DNA of 31,948 bases from a virus: the IMG/VR virus record IMGVR_UViG_3300025085_000106, positions 1 through 31,948 of that record; one strand, 5' to 3'. Positions 16,463-25,255 of the stretch are shown here, one piece after another. The notes under the pieces are model-generated. The model was not told the origin of the DNA. It did no database searches and worked only from the letters and a program-made list of their open reading frames with translations. The translations under genes and the position numbers were made by a program. Within the stretch, counting starts at the first letter, position 1. Every line of letters starts with the position of its first letter.

Positions 16463-17571
16463 TGGCTCATGCAATAGAACAACTCCTAAGTTCAGAAGTC
16501 CTATCAGAAGAAGTGCGTTCAACACTTTCCGAAGCATGGAATGAGAAACTAGCAGAAACTCGTGAAGAGATCACAACTGAATTACGCGAAGAATTCGCTA
16601 ATCGTTATGAAACAGATAAAGAGCAGATGGTGTCCGCACTTGATAGCATGTTATCTGAAACAATAAAAGGCGAATTAGAAGAATTCCAAGCAGATAAACA
16701 AAAAGCAGTTGAGGCTCAGGTAGAGTATAAGCGTAAGATTTCAGAACATGCAGAACTACTTGATGGTTTTGTAATGGAAACTCTTAAAAAAGAGGTTACA
16801 GAACTACGCGAAGACAGAAAACTTCAAGAAGGAAACTTTGAGAAGTTGGAAGACTTTGTTATGGAACAACTTACTTCAGAACTTAACGAATTCCACCAGG
16901 ACAAGAAAGACCTTATTGAACAGAAGGTTAAACTTGTCTCAGAAGGTAAAGATATGATTGCTAAAGCAAAAGCAGACTTTATTGATAAATCTTCAGGCAA
17001 ACTAGCTGACATTGTAGAATCTACAATTAAAACAGAACTAGGTATGCTTAAAGAGGATATAAAATCCGCTAAAGAAAACATGTTCGGTCGCAAAATTTTC
17101 GAAACATTTGCAGCTGAATTCATGGGTTCACACCTTGCAGAAGGCACACATATCTCTAAACTTTCAACAGAACTTTTAGACGTGAAGACTCAATTAGAGG
17201 AATCACAAAAAGAGATCACTGACAGAGAGGCTAAAATTGAAGAAGCAACTAAAGAAGTTGCAGCAATCAACGAAAGCCGAGCACGTGAAACAGCAATGGC
17301 TGAATTATTAGCACCTTTGTCAAAAGACAAACGTAAGTTGATGTCAAACTTACTTGAATCAGTTAATACACCAAAACTGAAAGCAGCATTTAATAAATAT
17401 CTGCCAACAGTGTTAAATGAAACAGTAAAGAAAGCAGAAACAAACAAAACACAGCTAAATGAGACTCAGAAGACTGAGATCACAGGTGATAAGCAGGCAA
17501 CTACGCAGGAAACTAGCAGCGAAGCTGAAATTATTAACCTCAAAAAATTAGCAGGTATCATTACAAATTAA
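16462..17571 (+). CDS. 22: Prohead core scaffold protein gp22
   Basis: The 369-residue protein is Glu/Lys-rich and almost wholly alpha-helical, with long coiled-coil stretches (EELTTELREEF-like segments, ITDREAKIEEATKEVAAI). This is as expected for the major scaffold that templates the T4 prohead and is digested by gp21. The conserved-type KRKLMSNLLESV and the final LKKLAGIIT peptide resemble the C-terminal part of marine T4-like gp22 proteins. T4 gp22 is 269 residues. AGGAGAA lies within the end of gp21 and the start overlaps its stop. gp23 follows after 10 bases. Confidence 0.88.
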   Translation: MAHAIEQLLSSEVLSEEVRSTLSEAWNEKLAETREEITTELREEFANRYETDKEQMVSALDSMLSETIKGELEEFQADKQKAVEAQVEYKRKISEHAELLDGFVMETLKKEVTELREDRKLQEGNFEKLEDFVMEQLTSELNEFHQDKKDLIEQKVKLVSEGKDMIAKAKADFIDKSSGKLADIVESTIKTELGMLKEDIKSAKENMFGRKIFETFAAEFMGSHLAEGTHISKLSTELLDVKTQLEESQKEITDREAKIEEATKEVAAINESRARETAMAELLAPLSKDKRKLMSNLLESVNTPKLKAAFNKYLPTVLNETVKKAETNKTQLNETQKTEITGDKQATTQETSSEAEIINLKKLAGIITN

Positions 17572-17581
17572 GGAGTATACC

Positions 17582-18742
17582 ATGTCAAACTTATTTGAAA
17601 ATTGGGACGTAACTAAAGGCGCCCTAACTGACGGTTTAGACGGCAATAAAAAGGTTGTTATGGAGTCAGTTCTTGAGAATACCAAGAGCTATCTTTCAGA
17701 ATCAGCAGCTGCCGGATCAACTATGTCAGGCAACATCGCAACATTAAACAAAGTAATTCTACCAGTAATCAGACGTGTAATGCCGACGGTTATTGCGAAC
17801 GAATTAGTTGGTGTTCAACCAATGACTGGTCCAGTAGGCCAGATCCACACTTTACGTATCCGTTATTCACAAGCAGCAGCAGGTGTTGCCGCTGGTGATG
17901 AAGCACTTAGCCCATTTGCAATTGCAAAAGGTTACTCAGGTGATGCGGCTACAGGTGGTCCATCTTCAACAAGCTCATTAGAAGCTGAAGCAGGACGTAA
18001 AATGTCAATTCAAGTGTTGAAACAAACAGTTGAAGCTAAAACACGTAAATTGTCAGCACGTTGGACTTTTGAAGCGGCACAAGATGCCAATTCAATGCAC
18101 GGTCTAGACGTAGAAGCAGAAATTATGCAAGCACTTGCACAAGAAATTACTGCTGAAATTGACCAAGAAGTTCTAACTTCATTACGCACACTGGCAGGCA
18201 CAGCTACTGACTCATATGATCAAGCAGCAGTATCAGGTCAAGCAACTTTCGTTGGTGACCAGCATGCCGCACTAGCAGTTCTTATTAACAGAGCAGCTAA
18301 CTTGATCGCAGCAAGAACACGTCGTGGCGCAGGTAACTACGTAGTTGTTTCACCAACTATGTTAACTGTTCTACAAAGTGCGACAACTTCAGCGTTCGCA
18401 AGAACAACTGAAGGTCCATTTGAAGCACCAACTAACACTAAATTTGTTGGAACTTTGAATAACACTGTTCGTGTATTTGTTGATCAATATGCATCAGATT
18501 CTACACCAGTTCTTGTTGGATATAAAGGTGAAGGCGAAATCGACGCAGCAGCGTTCTATTGCCCATACATCCCACTTATGTCTTCAGGCACAGTATTAGA
18601 CCCGGCAACTTTCGAGCCAACAGTGTCATTCATGACACGTTATGGTTATGTAGAGCTTAACAACCAAGCTTCATCTCTTGGTAACGCGGCTGACTACTTA
18701 GCGAAAATTGACGTTAATGCAGGTAACCTATCATTTAAGTAA
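17582..18742 (+). CDS. 23: Major capsid protein gp23
   Basis: The 386-residue protein has the T4 gp23 hallmarks: VILPVIRRVMPTVIANELVGVQPMTGPVGQIH, a RKLSARWTFEAAQD segment, the GNYVVVSPTMLTVLQS segment, and SFMTRYGYVEL near the C-terminus. It forms the hexameric lattice of the head. A likely gp21 cut lies after LSE at residue 40 (LSE/SAAAG), giving a mature protein of about 346 residues. It is clearly shorter than T4 gp23 (521), probably missing the insertion domain. An AAGGAG ribosome site precedes the start and a strong terminator follows. Confidence 0.95.
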   Translation: MSNLFENWDVTKGALTDGLDGNKKVVMESVLENTKSYLSESAAAGSTMSGNIATLNKVILPVIRRVMPTVIANELVGVQPMTGPVGQIHTLRIRYSQAAAGVAAGDEALSPFAIAKGYSGDAATGGPSSTSSLEAEAGRKMSIQVLKQTVEAKTRKLSARWTFEAAQDANSMHGLDVEAEIMQALAQEITAEIDQEVLTSLRTLAGTATDSYDQAAVSGQATFVGDQHAALAVLINRAANLIAARTRRGAGNYVVVSPTMLTVLQSATTSAFARTTEGPFEAPTNTKFVGTLNNTVRVFVDQYASDSTPVLVGYKGEGEIDAAAFYCPYIPLMSSGTVLDPATFEPTVSFMTRYGYVELNNQASSLGNAADYLAKIDVNAGNLSFK

Positions 18743-18765
18743 TACTTAAATTAGATATATTGACG

Positions 18766-18797
18766 GAGCAGGTCCCTTTTAAGGGGCCTGTTCTTTT
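18766..18797 (+). terminator. Rho-independent terminator after gp23
   Basis: GAGCAGG and CCCTT pair with AAGGG and CCTGTTC to make a long GC-rich stem, followed by TTTT. It ends the head operon before the outer-membrane protein cassette. Confidence 0.8.
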
Positions 18798-18806
18798 GAT
18801 AAATAA
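18798..18806 (+). promoter_or_regulatory. Late-type promoter motif before the outer-membrane gene
   Basis: GATAAATAA starts directly after the terminator, upstream of the host-type promoter. It fits the late motif used before other virion genes and would give the cassette a second, late promoter. Confidence 0.4.
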
Positions 18807-18810
18807 AAAA

Positions 18811-18828
18811 GTCAACATTTCGGTTGAC
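18811..18828. promoter_or_regulatory. Inverted repeat overlapping the -35 box (possible operator)
   Basis: GTCAAC and GTTGAC form a perfect inverted repeat around ATTTCG. The right half overlaps TTGACA of the host-type promoter, so a bound dimer would block it. Confidence 0.4.
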
Positions 18829-18852
18829 AAGATTCACATATACACGTATAAT
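18824..18852 (+). promoter_or_regulatory. Perfect sigma70 consensus promoter of the outer-membrane gene
   Basis: TTGACA (18824-18829), exactly 17 bases, TATAAT (18847-18852). Transcription would begin near 18859, giving a leader of about 70 bases with a 7-base-pair hairpin (18894-18911) before the AGAGGGA ribosome site. The upstream CGGTTGAC matches the gp55 promoter. Confidence 0.85.
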
Positions 18853-18929
18853 TAAAAGTTACATTTGGTTATTGAGTTAACTAATGGATAGAAGCTGACT
18901 ACGAAGTTAGCATTTTAGAGGGAAAAAAT

Positions 18930-19739
18930 ATGAAAACAACAGTAAGCGTTTTGGCTATTCTGTTTGCAACATCAGTTGCAGCACAGGCCGAAACAACAAC
19001 AACCACAGTAGCGGCATCACCGGTTCTTCCGTTGACTACAACTATTGATGTTGATGTTTCTAAAAACTCAACAACTGGCAAGTATGTCAGTAACACAACA
19101 CTTAACCTTGACCTAGATTCAACTGGTCCAGCGTTTGGTGGGTTTGATCTTAAAATTACAGATGGCACAATTGCATTAGGTGATTGGCAGATCGGAACAG
19201 CAGTTGCAGGTGCAACAGTATCACTAGGTAAGCAAGGCGACTTGTTTCCATCAGCAGGACTAGAAGTAGTAGGTTCAACTACACTTGCTAATCCTACGGT
19301 AAACGAATCAGTGATGGCTAAAGCAGGTGGTCTTTCATTAATGGCCGGTTTTGACAGTTTATCAACTGACGTAACTGATCTTGATAACGTTCAGGCAGCA
19401 TACGACTTTAAAGTCGGTGTTATCGGAATGGGTGCAGCAATTGATTATAACACTGACACTAAAGCAAAATCTTATGGCGTAAGTTCATCACTTGACCTTA
19501 CATCAAGCATGTCAGTGGGTGGCACAGCAACATATTCTGCTGATAAGCTAGGATATGAATTAAATGCAAATGCTGGAGTAATTTCAGTGTTTGTTAACGG
19601 CGACGAAGATAATAAACTTCAACACGTTGGTGCAGGAGTTAAAAGTTCATTCAAGGGAATTGATCTTTATGCAGAAGCATCGTATGATACAGATGCAGAA
19701 AGTTTAACACCGGCAATCGGTGCATCATTTAAATTTTAA
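18930..19739 (+). CDS. Secreted outer-membrane beta-barrel (porin-like) protein
   Basis: The 269-residue protein has a clear Sec signal peptide (MKTTVSVLAILFATSVAAQA, predicted cut after residue 20). A body of alternating beta-strand segments rich in Gly, Ser, Thr and Val follows, and it ends in Phe (GASFKF), the usual signature for outer-membrane barrel insertion. No porin subfamily is recognised. It probably acts in the infected host's outer membrane, for example by changing permeability or blocking superinfecting phages; this is inference. It is flanked by terminators on both sides and has its own sigma70 promoter and an AGAGGGA ribosome site, so it behaves as an independently expressed accessory gene between capsid and fibre genes. 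A virion surface protein is possible but would not need a signal peptide. Confidence 0.7.
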   Translation: MKTTVSVLAILFATSVAAQAETTTTTVAASPVLPLTTTIDVDVSKNSTTGKYVSNTTLNLDLDSTGPAFGGFDLKITDGTIALGDWQIGTAVAGATVSLGKQGDLFPSAGLEVVGSTTLANPTVNESVMAKAGGLSLMAGFDSLSTDVTDLDNVQAAYDFKVGVIGMGAAIDYNTDTKAKSYGVSSSLDLTSSMSVGGTATYSADKLGYELNANAGVISVFVNGDEDNKLQHVGAGVKSSFKGIDLYAEASYDTDAESLTPAIGASFKF

Positions 19740-19766
19740 ATTAATTTAAAAATTATTGCAATAATT

Positions 19767-19790
19767 AAGGGCCTTAACGGGCCCTTTTTT
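19767..19790 (+). terminator. Rho-independent terminator after the outer-membrane gene
   Basis: AAGGGCC pairs with GGCCCTT around a 6-base loop, followed by six T residues (two of them also in the stem). It closes the accessory cassette 27 bases after its stop. Confidence 0.85.
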
Positions 19791-19818
19791 AATTCTAAAT
19801 ATATATATTCTTTTTTTG

Positions 19819-19827
19819 GATAAATAC
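19819..19827 (+). promoter_or_regulatory. Late-type promoter motif for the fibre module
   Basis: GATAAATAC, 33 bases before the start at 19861, follows the terminator of the outer-membrane gene. It probably drives the 19861, 20502 and 23636 genes, which have no other promoter-like motif between them. Confidence 0.6.
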
Positions 19828-19860
19828 ATATTGTAAAGAGAACATAAGGAAGAATAACGT

Positions 19861-20448
19861 ATGGCATCATATATAAAACCAGATAACGATCAATTAGTAA
19901 TTAAAAGTATTAAAGATCTTGATTTAAATGCTTTAAGTAGCACAGACTCTGCTCTGCATGTCGAAGGCGGCGCATGGGTTGGTGGAAGTTTATATATTGG
20001 AGGCACAATAGTTTCATCTGGTGATGTTATAACACTAGGAAACGCAAGTGGATCTGTAGCATTTAACAGCAACATATCAACTGACTTACTGCCAAGCGTT
20101 ACAAAAACACACGATATTGGTAGTAGTTCCAATATGTGGGATCAACTCAATATACAAACAGTTATTGTAAGCACAACAACTGAAACAACAGAAATTACAG
20201 CAAGCACATCATTATCAGCAATTGATGGTTCTACTGCGGTTGCTCTTGTTTTAGCAGATGGCACAGAAGGCCAACAAAAAATTATTACTGTATCAGATAC
20301 CCCATCAGGTCCTGCTACAGTTACTCCAACAAATGGAGCAGGTTTTACTTCAATCACTTTTACAGCAAAAGGCGATAGTGCAACATTAGTATTTGTAAAT
20401 GGCAGTTGGAACATTGTTTCGCACTTCCGTTCTAGCGTAAACGTTTAA
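19861..20448 (+). CDS. Virion structural / short tail fibre-like protein
   Basis: The 195-residue protein starts MASYIKPDNDQLVIKSIKDL. It contains GSLYIGGTIVSSGDVITLGN and HDIGSSSNMWDQLNIQ, a version of the DLGSxxxxWxxL element also present in the last gene of the window (YDLGSTTKKWRDLFLSQG). This element is common in phage fibre and receptor-binding proteins. The C-terminal half is beta-rich and Thr/Ser-rich with no known enzyme motif. AAGGAAG lies before the ATG and a late-type motif lies upstream. It is first in the fibre module and most likely a fibre or decoration component. Confidence 0.6.
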   Translation: MASYIKPDNDQLVIKSIKDLDLNALSSTDSALHVEGGAWVGGSLYIGGTIVSSGDVITLGNASGSVAFNSNISTDLLPSVTKTHDIGSSSNMWDQLNIQTVIVSTTTETTEITASTSLSAIDGSTAVALVLADGTEGQQKIITVSDTPSGPATVTPTNGAGFTSITFTAKGDSATLVFVNGSWNIVSHFRSSVNV

Positions 20449-20501
20449 TATCGTTGCGTAAGTAACATAACCATTATGGTAAAGTTGAAAAAGGGAAGAG
20501 T

Positions 20502-23500
20502 ATGTCGATTAATATTAACCACAATAGTGGAAAGATATCAACAAGTGATAAAGATTTAAAACTTGATGCAGAGGGCAATAACAATATTAGTGCCCAAACA
20601 AACAGAATCGTTGATGTAGTAGATCCTGTTGATGATCAAGATGCTGTCACAAAAATATTTTTAGAAACTAGACTTACGGCTGTTGATAGCGGAAATGACG
20701 CTGACACAGATGACATACTTGAAATCATTGAAAATATAAGAACAGATTCTTATGTTAAGTCCGTAGACTTTGTTTCTGACTTAACATCAGGTGGTGCAGG
20801 ATTAACAGCAACACTAACTATTAGCTCAGTAGGTAATCCAAACAGATATACAATTGATTGGGGTGACGGAAATACAACCACAGCCACAACAGATTCAACT
20901 CCCACACATACATATGCTTCTAATAGCGGATCTCCGTTTGATGTAGACGTAACAGCGTTTAACAATACAGGAACAGGAGCAGGTAGCTCAGCACAAAAAA
21001 TAAGAGAAGACTACATAGCCATTTTTACAGGCGACCCAGCAGTTTCATTTGTAGTATACGATGCACCAACAGGTGGCAACGCAATTACATATTGGGATGA
21101 TGGCGATACTGTCTATTTTGAAAATACAACAACTAACACATCAGGAGCAACAATTCAATACACATGGAATTGGGGTGATGGCTCATCAGATGAAGTTATT
21201 AATAGCGATAGTGTAGCAGGCGGTGTTGGTGGAGGACGTTTAGCCCACACGTTTGCTCTTAGCACAGAAGCAGAAGTGCAAAGAACCGTTACACTAACAT
21301 TAGACAGTCATAGCACAGCTACGCCATCATTACTCCCAATTGACGACGATGCTTCATATAAAATTTATGATGAACACACGCCCGACACAACTTCTGATCT
21401 TACTACAGGTATTAACGAAGAAGCCAATAACGGTCTTACTGTAATATTTACAAACAATACAGAAAATACAATTGGTAATCACACACAGTTTGGAACAACG
21501 TATAGATGGGCGTTTGGCGATGGAACAATCACAACAGTAAACGCAGGAAGTAATCAATCTGGTGATACAGGACAAACAATATCACATAAGTATACACTTT
21601 CAAGCAATAATACACCTCAAGACTTTACAGGTAACTTACAAGTTATAAACGATCATAGTAACAGTCCTTTCTCAAGTTCAAACTTTACAATTCATGTTGA
21701 GCCAGATGTTAGAGCAAGCATCTCAGGTAGTGCAGATACAGTTTCAGATCGCAATGGCGATAATCAATATGACGTATATGACGGCGTAGATTATGACGGC
21801 GTAAACAGAGCATTAGTTACTGTAAGTAACACAAGTGAAAATGGTGACAATCATGAATATGATTGGAACGATAGCAGTGCTAATGATAATGAAGCAGGAC
21901 TAAACAGTGTCCAACATGACTTTACAGGTGTTACACCAGGTAACTACCAATTAGACTTTACAGCAAGCGGAACACCGGATATAACCGCACAAACAGATTC
22001 AGCTAACTTAACCTTTCAAGTAAATGCAGTTCCAAATGCACCAAGCGGATTAAGTAGCAAAACAATTTCACTAACAGACTCAGCACAAGGACTTAGTCCT
22101 AAACTGGCACATGGGTTCACAGAAAACAGTGCATCGGCTCCATTAGTAGCAGGTGCAAGTTTGGAAACAACTACAGCAAGACGATACACAAGTGGAAACC
22201 TTGACACTAGTGTTGCACAAAATTCATATAATGGATTAAGTGGAACAGTAAAATCAGTTGTCAATGGCGTCGACGATGGTTCTCAAAACTTTACAACTTC
22301 CTTAAACGAAAACGGCACTTTTGGAAGTCTTGTTGTTAGTGATCAAAGAGATGCAAACGATAGTATAAGTTCTTCAACTTATCCTACAGGTTTTTATCAA
22401 ACATTTGATTCAAAAATTTCTAAACCATTTTCTGAATATACAATTGGTGTTAACGACCAACGTATAGAACACAGTGAAACAGGCAACACAAACTATGTTA
22501 CAGTGGTTTGTGACGACCTAACAAGTAGCCCAACTATTGATGTAGCTAGTGCAACACTTACAGAAGATGTTGCCGGTAGCTATAGATATATTTCGGGCAT
22601 ACCATACTATAACACAGGAAGTCCAAAATTAACAATGGCTGGTGTTACAGTAAACAATTGGATTGGACAGGCATATAGAGATACAAATAATGTGTTTGAA
22701 ATATCTAATGGTGCTAATTTAGAAAGCACAAGTGGCGCAACTATTAGCACTCAATATAAGAGTTATTCAGATTTAGAGAATACCCCTTACCTAAACGCTG
22801 GCATTCCAACAGCGAACACTTTAACTTATCAATTTGCTGATCAAACAATCGATATTACTAATTCAAGTATAGCGGCTGTGGAAACTTTGAAAGTTAGAGC
22901 ATATAATGTCAATGGCACTGGAAACTTTGTTTCTCTTCCCGAGAAAGTTCAAGTGCATACAGCGACACCATTTGGAATAATTGAGTCGTCCATACCTGTA
23001 GAATCCAGTTTAGGTAATGGGGTAGTCACAGACAATGCAATTCGTATTGCAGACTTTGTGGCGGATTCTACGGACACTCCTACTATTGTCGGATCAACTG
23101 ATTATACTGCTACACCATTCACTGGTGCAATTAGTGTAAGTGGAAGTCAAGAAGCTACTGTAAGATGGGGTGTGTTAAAACACGACACTGCAGATTATAG
23201 CACAGGCTACCTACCAGTTGGTCCTGATAGAAGTTCAGATACAGGAACACAATACTTTACATTTGCATTCCGTAGACAAGTTGTTGCTAACTTCGACATT
23301 AGCATTAACTCTACGGGCATTGCAGGTATGTGGATTGCAGCTCCTGGAACTGGCATAGATACTGCAAGTGGATTAAATGGTTGGATCGAATGCACAAGTC
23401 AATATGCAGGTGCAGGTGTTCCTGGTAGTGATACTGGAAACGGAGGTAACGGATCAGATGGCTGTGCATTAACAGGTGCAGATGTTGTTCCAACAAACAC

Positions 23501-23636
23501 AAGCATTAACTCAAGCTACACAATGACACTAGGTGCTGAAAACATGAGTAATGCAACAAACAATGTTGTGTTGGTTAGAATAGCAATTGCTAGTGGCAAA
23601 CAAATAAACAGTCTATCAATAGGAGAAGCTAACTAA
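20502..23636 (+). CDS. Virion protein with PKD (Ig-like) domain repeats
   Basis: The 1044-residue protein opens with a fibre-type element (RIVDVVDPVDDQDAVTKIF, residues 35-53). It then has PKD-like Ig domains marked by WGDG-type motifs: IDWGDGN near 120, WNWGDGS near 225, WAFGDGT near 338 and a degenerate YDWNDSS near 455, each followed by a HTY/HTF/HKY-like strand. PKD domains are beta-sandwich surface modules that bind carbohydrates or proteins. The rest is Ser/Thr/Asn-rich beta structure with no catalytic motif. It is probably a long surface fibre or adhesin used in host attachment. An AAGGGAAG ribosome site precedes the ATG and the stop overlaps the next start (TAATG). Confidence 0.7.
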   Translation: MSININHNSGKISTSDKDLKLDAEGNNNISAQTNRIVDVVDPVDDQDAVTKIFLETRLTAVDSGNDADTDDILEIIENIRTDSYVKSVDFVSDLTSGGAGLTATLTISSVGNPNRYTIDWGDGNTTTATTDSTPTHTYASNSGSPFDVDVTAFNNTGTGAGSSAQKIREDYIAIFTGDPAVSFVVYDAPTGGNAITYWDDGDTVYFENTTTNTSGATIQYTWNWGDGSSDEVINSDSVAGGVGGGRLAHTFALSTEAEVQRTVTLTLDSHSTATPSLLPIDDDASYKIYDEHTPDTTSDLTTGINEEANNGLTVIFTNNTENTIGNHTQFGTTYRWAFGDGTITTVNAGSNQSGDTGQTISHKYTLSSNNTPQDFTGNLQVINDHSNSPFSSSNFTIHVEPDVRASISGSADTVSDRNGDNQYDVYDGVDYDGVNRALVTVSNTSENGDNHEYDWNDSSANDNEAGLNSVQHDFTGVTPGNYQLDFTASGTPDITAQTDSANLTFQVNAVPNAPSGLSSKTISLTDSAQGLSPKLAHGFTENSASAPLVAGASLETTTARRYTSGNLDTSVAQNSYNGLSGTVKSVVNGVDDGSQNFTTSLNENGTFGSLVVSDQRDANDSISSSTYPTGFYQTFDSKISKPFSEYTIGVNDQRIEHSETGNTNYVTVVCDDLTSSPTIDVASATLTEDVAGSYRYISGIPYYNTGSPKLTMAGVTVNNWIGQAYRDTNNVFEISNGANLESTSGATISTQYKSYSDLENTPYLNAGIPTANTLTYQFADQTIDITNSSIAAVETLKVRAYNVNGTGNFVSLPEKVQVHTATPFGIIESSIPVESSLGNGVVTDNAIRIADFVADSTDTPTIVGSTDYTATPFTGAISVSGSQEATVRWGVLKHDTADYSTGYLPVGPDRSSDTGTQYFTFAFRRQVVANFDISINSTGIAGMWIAAPGTGIDTASGLNGWIECTSQYAGAGVPGSDTGNGGNGSDGCALTGADVVPTNTSINSSYTMTLGAENMSNATNNVVLVRIAIASGKQINSLSIGEAN

Positions 23637-25219
23637 TGGCAATATCCGATAATCAAAAGTTAGACTATCTATTTAAGAAAGTTGGATTCGGTGCCACTAA
23701 GACTGACACAGTCTTTAATAAATTAGCGGCCAACGAAAGTTTACCAAGTCCACTACTGATACGTGGTGATACGATTTGGGCAGAGTCGGCACAAATACCA
23801 AGTGTAAAACCTTCTGCTTCTAATAGCTATGTAACGCTACAAACGGCAGTTGAAACTACAGCTGATATTACAGCGTCAACAAACAGAACATGGAAAACAG
23901 GAATAACAGACTGGATTCCAACAGAATTTGGATCAACATATCTTGTAAACGTTTATATTCACACTAGCGGAGATTCTGCTGGTGCTGAAACAATGTCCAA
24001 CAAAGTCTTTACTACTGGTAGTGGTAATAACGATGAATGGTTCTTTGATTATCAATCAGGTGTATTAAACTTTATTGGTGAAAACTTACCAGATGGTAAA
24101 TCGTTTACAGGTAAAAGTGTTTATATTACAGGTGCTACATACAGCGGACAGTTTGGCGTAGCATCAGCAAGTATATCAGCTGATATTAGCACACTACAAT
24201 CTCAAGTTCAAAGCATACTTACAAACACAGATCCTGCAGCACTAGACTCGCTTACAGAGATCGTAAATGCGTTTCAAACAGCTGATGGAACGTTCGCAAC
24301 ATCAACAGAGCTTGCTAACGTAAACACCGCTATACGAAGCGATTTGGCACTTACAGTTGAAGAAATTAACGACCCGTCATCAAACGTAAGTGTAGCAGAT
24401 GTAACAGGATTGAAATTTGATGTTGATGGTGGTTTTGCACTAACAGACAACAGCGATGGCACAGTTACAATTACACTTGAGTCAACGTTTAAAACGTGGC
24501 ACATATACGATACGGTAAGTGATTTAACACCAACTGATATTGTTGCAAGTGCTGTTGACGAAATTGATATTCGTGCTGGTAATAATATTACTATTACACC
24601 AGTTACAACACCTGGATCAAAAGGCATAACAATTGCTAGTGATGTAAGTGGAATACTTGACTTAGGTATCAGTGACGGAACAAACGGCCAAATACTACAA
24701 ACAGATGGTAATGGCGGATTTAGTTTTGTAGACGGACAACTAACACAGTCGTCACTTCCAGCATCACAAGAATTTACAGCAGACGGTATAGGTTACTCAT
24801 TTACACTTACTGATGCTCCAGCAGGAGAAGAAGAAATTGATGTGTATGTTAACGATGTCTTACAACGACCTAGCATCTACTCTGTAAGTGGAACTACGCT
24901 AACATTTAATGTGTTACCAGATTCTGGATTTAACATTTATGTCAAGTATAGATATCCATATGCAACAATGTCATCACCTGCCAATAACAGTATAGAAAAC
25001 CATCACTTAAATTTGATATATACTAGTAGTCAGTATACAGGAAACAACTCCACTACAGATTACTTAATACAACCTGGACATACTGTTCACAGTGTATTGG
25101 TTATTGTAGACGGATTAATTCTACCACCAACTGAATACAGCATTAGCGGATCAACGCTAACCATTACTACTGCACCATCCACTAACGCAGTAGTTGACTT
25201 TAGATACTTACCAAATTAA
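23636..25219 (+). CDS. Marine T4-like virion structural protein (fibre/baseplate associated)
   Basis: The 527-residue protein opens with LDYLFKKVGFGATKTDT and SPLLIRGDTIWAESAQIP, an N-terminus I associate with structural proteins of marine T4-like phages. A central NTDPAALDSLTEIVNAFQ module (DNA 24223-24287) is shared with the repeat fibre downstream. The C-terminal third has two related beta units (AGEEEIDVYVNDVLQRPSIY and a later VDGLILPPTEYSISG), resembling a unit near the end of the next gene (ADAFVFVGGVIQDPVTHY). No enzyme motif is seen. It is probably a fibre attachment or fibre protein. AGGAGAAG lies before the overlapped ATG. Confidence 0.65.
   Translation: MAISDNQKLDYLFKKVGFGATKTDTVFNKLAANESLPSPLLIRGDTIWAESAQIPSVKPSASNSYVTLQTAVETTADITASTNRTWKTGITDWIPTEFGSTYLVNVYIHTSGDSAGAETMSNKVFTTGSGNNDEWFFDYQSGVLNFIGENLPDGKSFTGKSVYITGATYSGQFGVASASISADISTLQSQVQSILTNTDPAALDSLTEIVNAFQTADGTFATSTELANVNTAIRSDLALTVEEINDPSSNVSVADVTGLKFDVDGGFALTDNSDGTVTITLESTFKTWHIYDTVSDLTPTDIVASAVDEIDIRAGNNITITPVTTPGSKGITIASDVSGILDLGISDGTNGQILQTDGNGGFSFVDGQLTQSSLPASQEFTADGIGYSFTLTDAPAGEEEIDVYVNDVLQRPSIYSVSGTTLTFNVLPDSGFNIYVKYRYPYATMSSPANNSIENHHLNLIYTSSQYTGNNSTTDYLIQPGHTVHSVLVIVDGLILPPTEYSISGSTLTITTAPSTNAVVDFRYLPN
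24223..24287 (+). repeat. DPAALDSL module, copy in the 23636 gene
   Basis: About 65 bases encoding NTDPAALDSLTEIVNAFQTAD. It is closely related in DNA to copies at 25850, 26648 and 28637 in the next gene. Confidence 0.8.
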
Positions 25220-25222
25220 AGT

Positions 25223-25231
25223 CATAAATAT
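25223..25231 (+). promoter_or_regulatory. Late-type promoter motif, distal, for the repeat fibre gene
   Basis: CATAAATAT lies just after the stop of the 23636 gene. A transcript from here would contain the whole folded leader at 25256-25344, unlike one from the proximal motif. Confidence 0.35.
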
Positions 25232-25255
25232 CATTTTCATACGTTATAATCTTCA

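Noticed and set aside
20470-20485. ACCAT/ATGGT small hairpin before the PKD gene
   Set aside because: Only five base pairs in AT-rich DNA; not distinguishable from chance.
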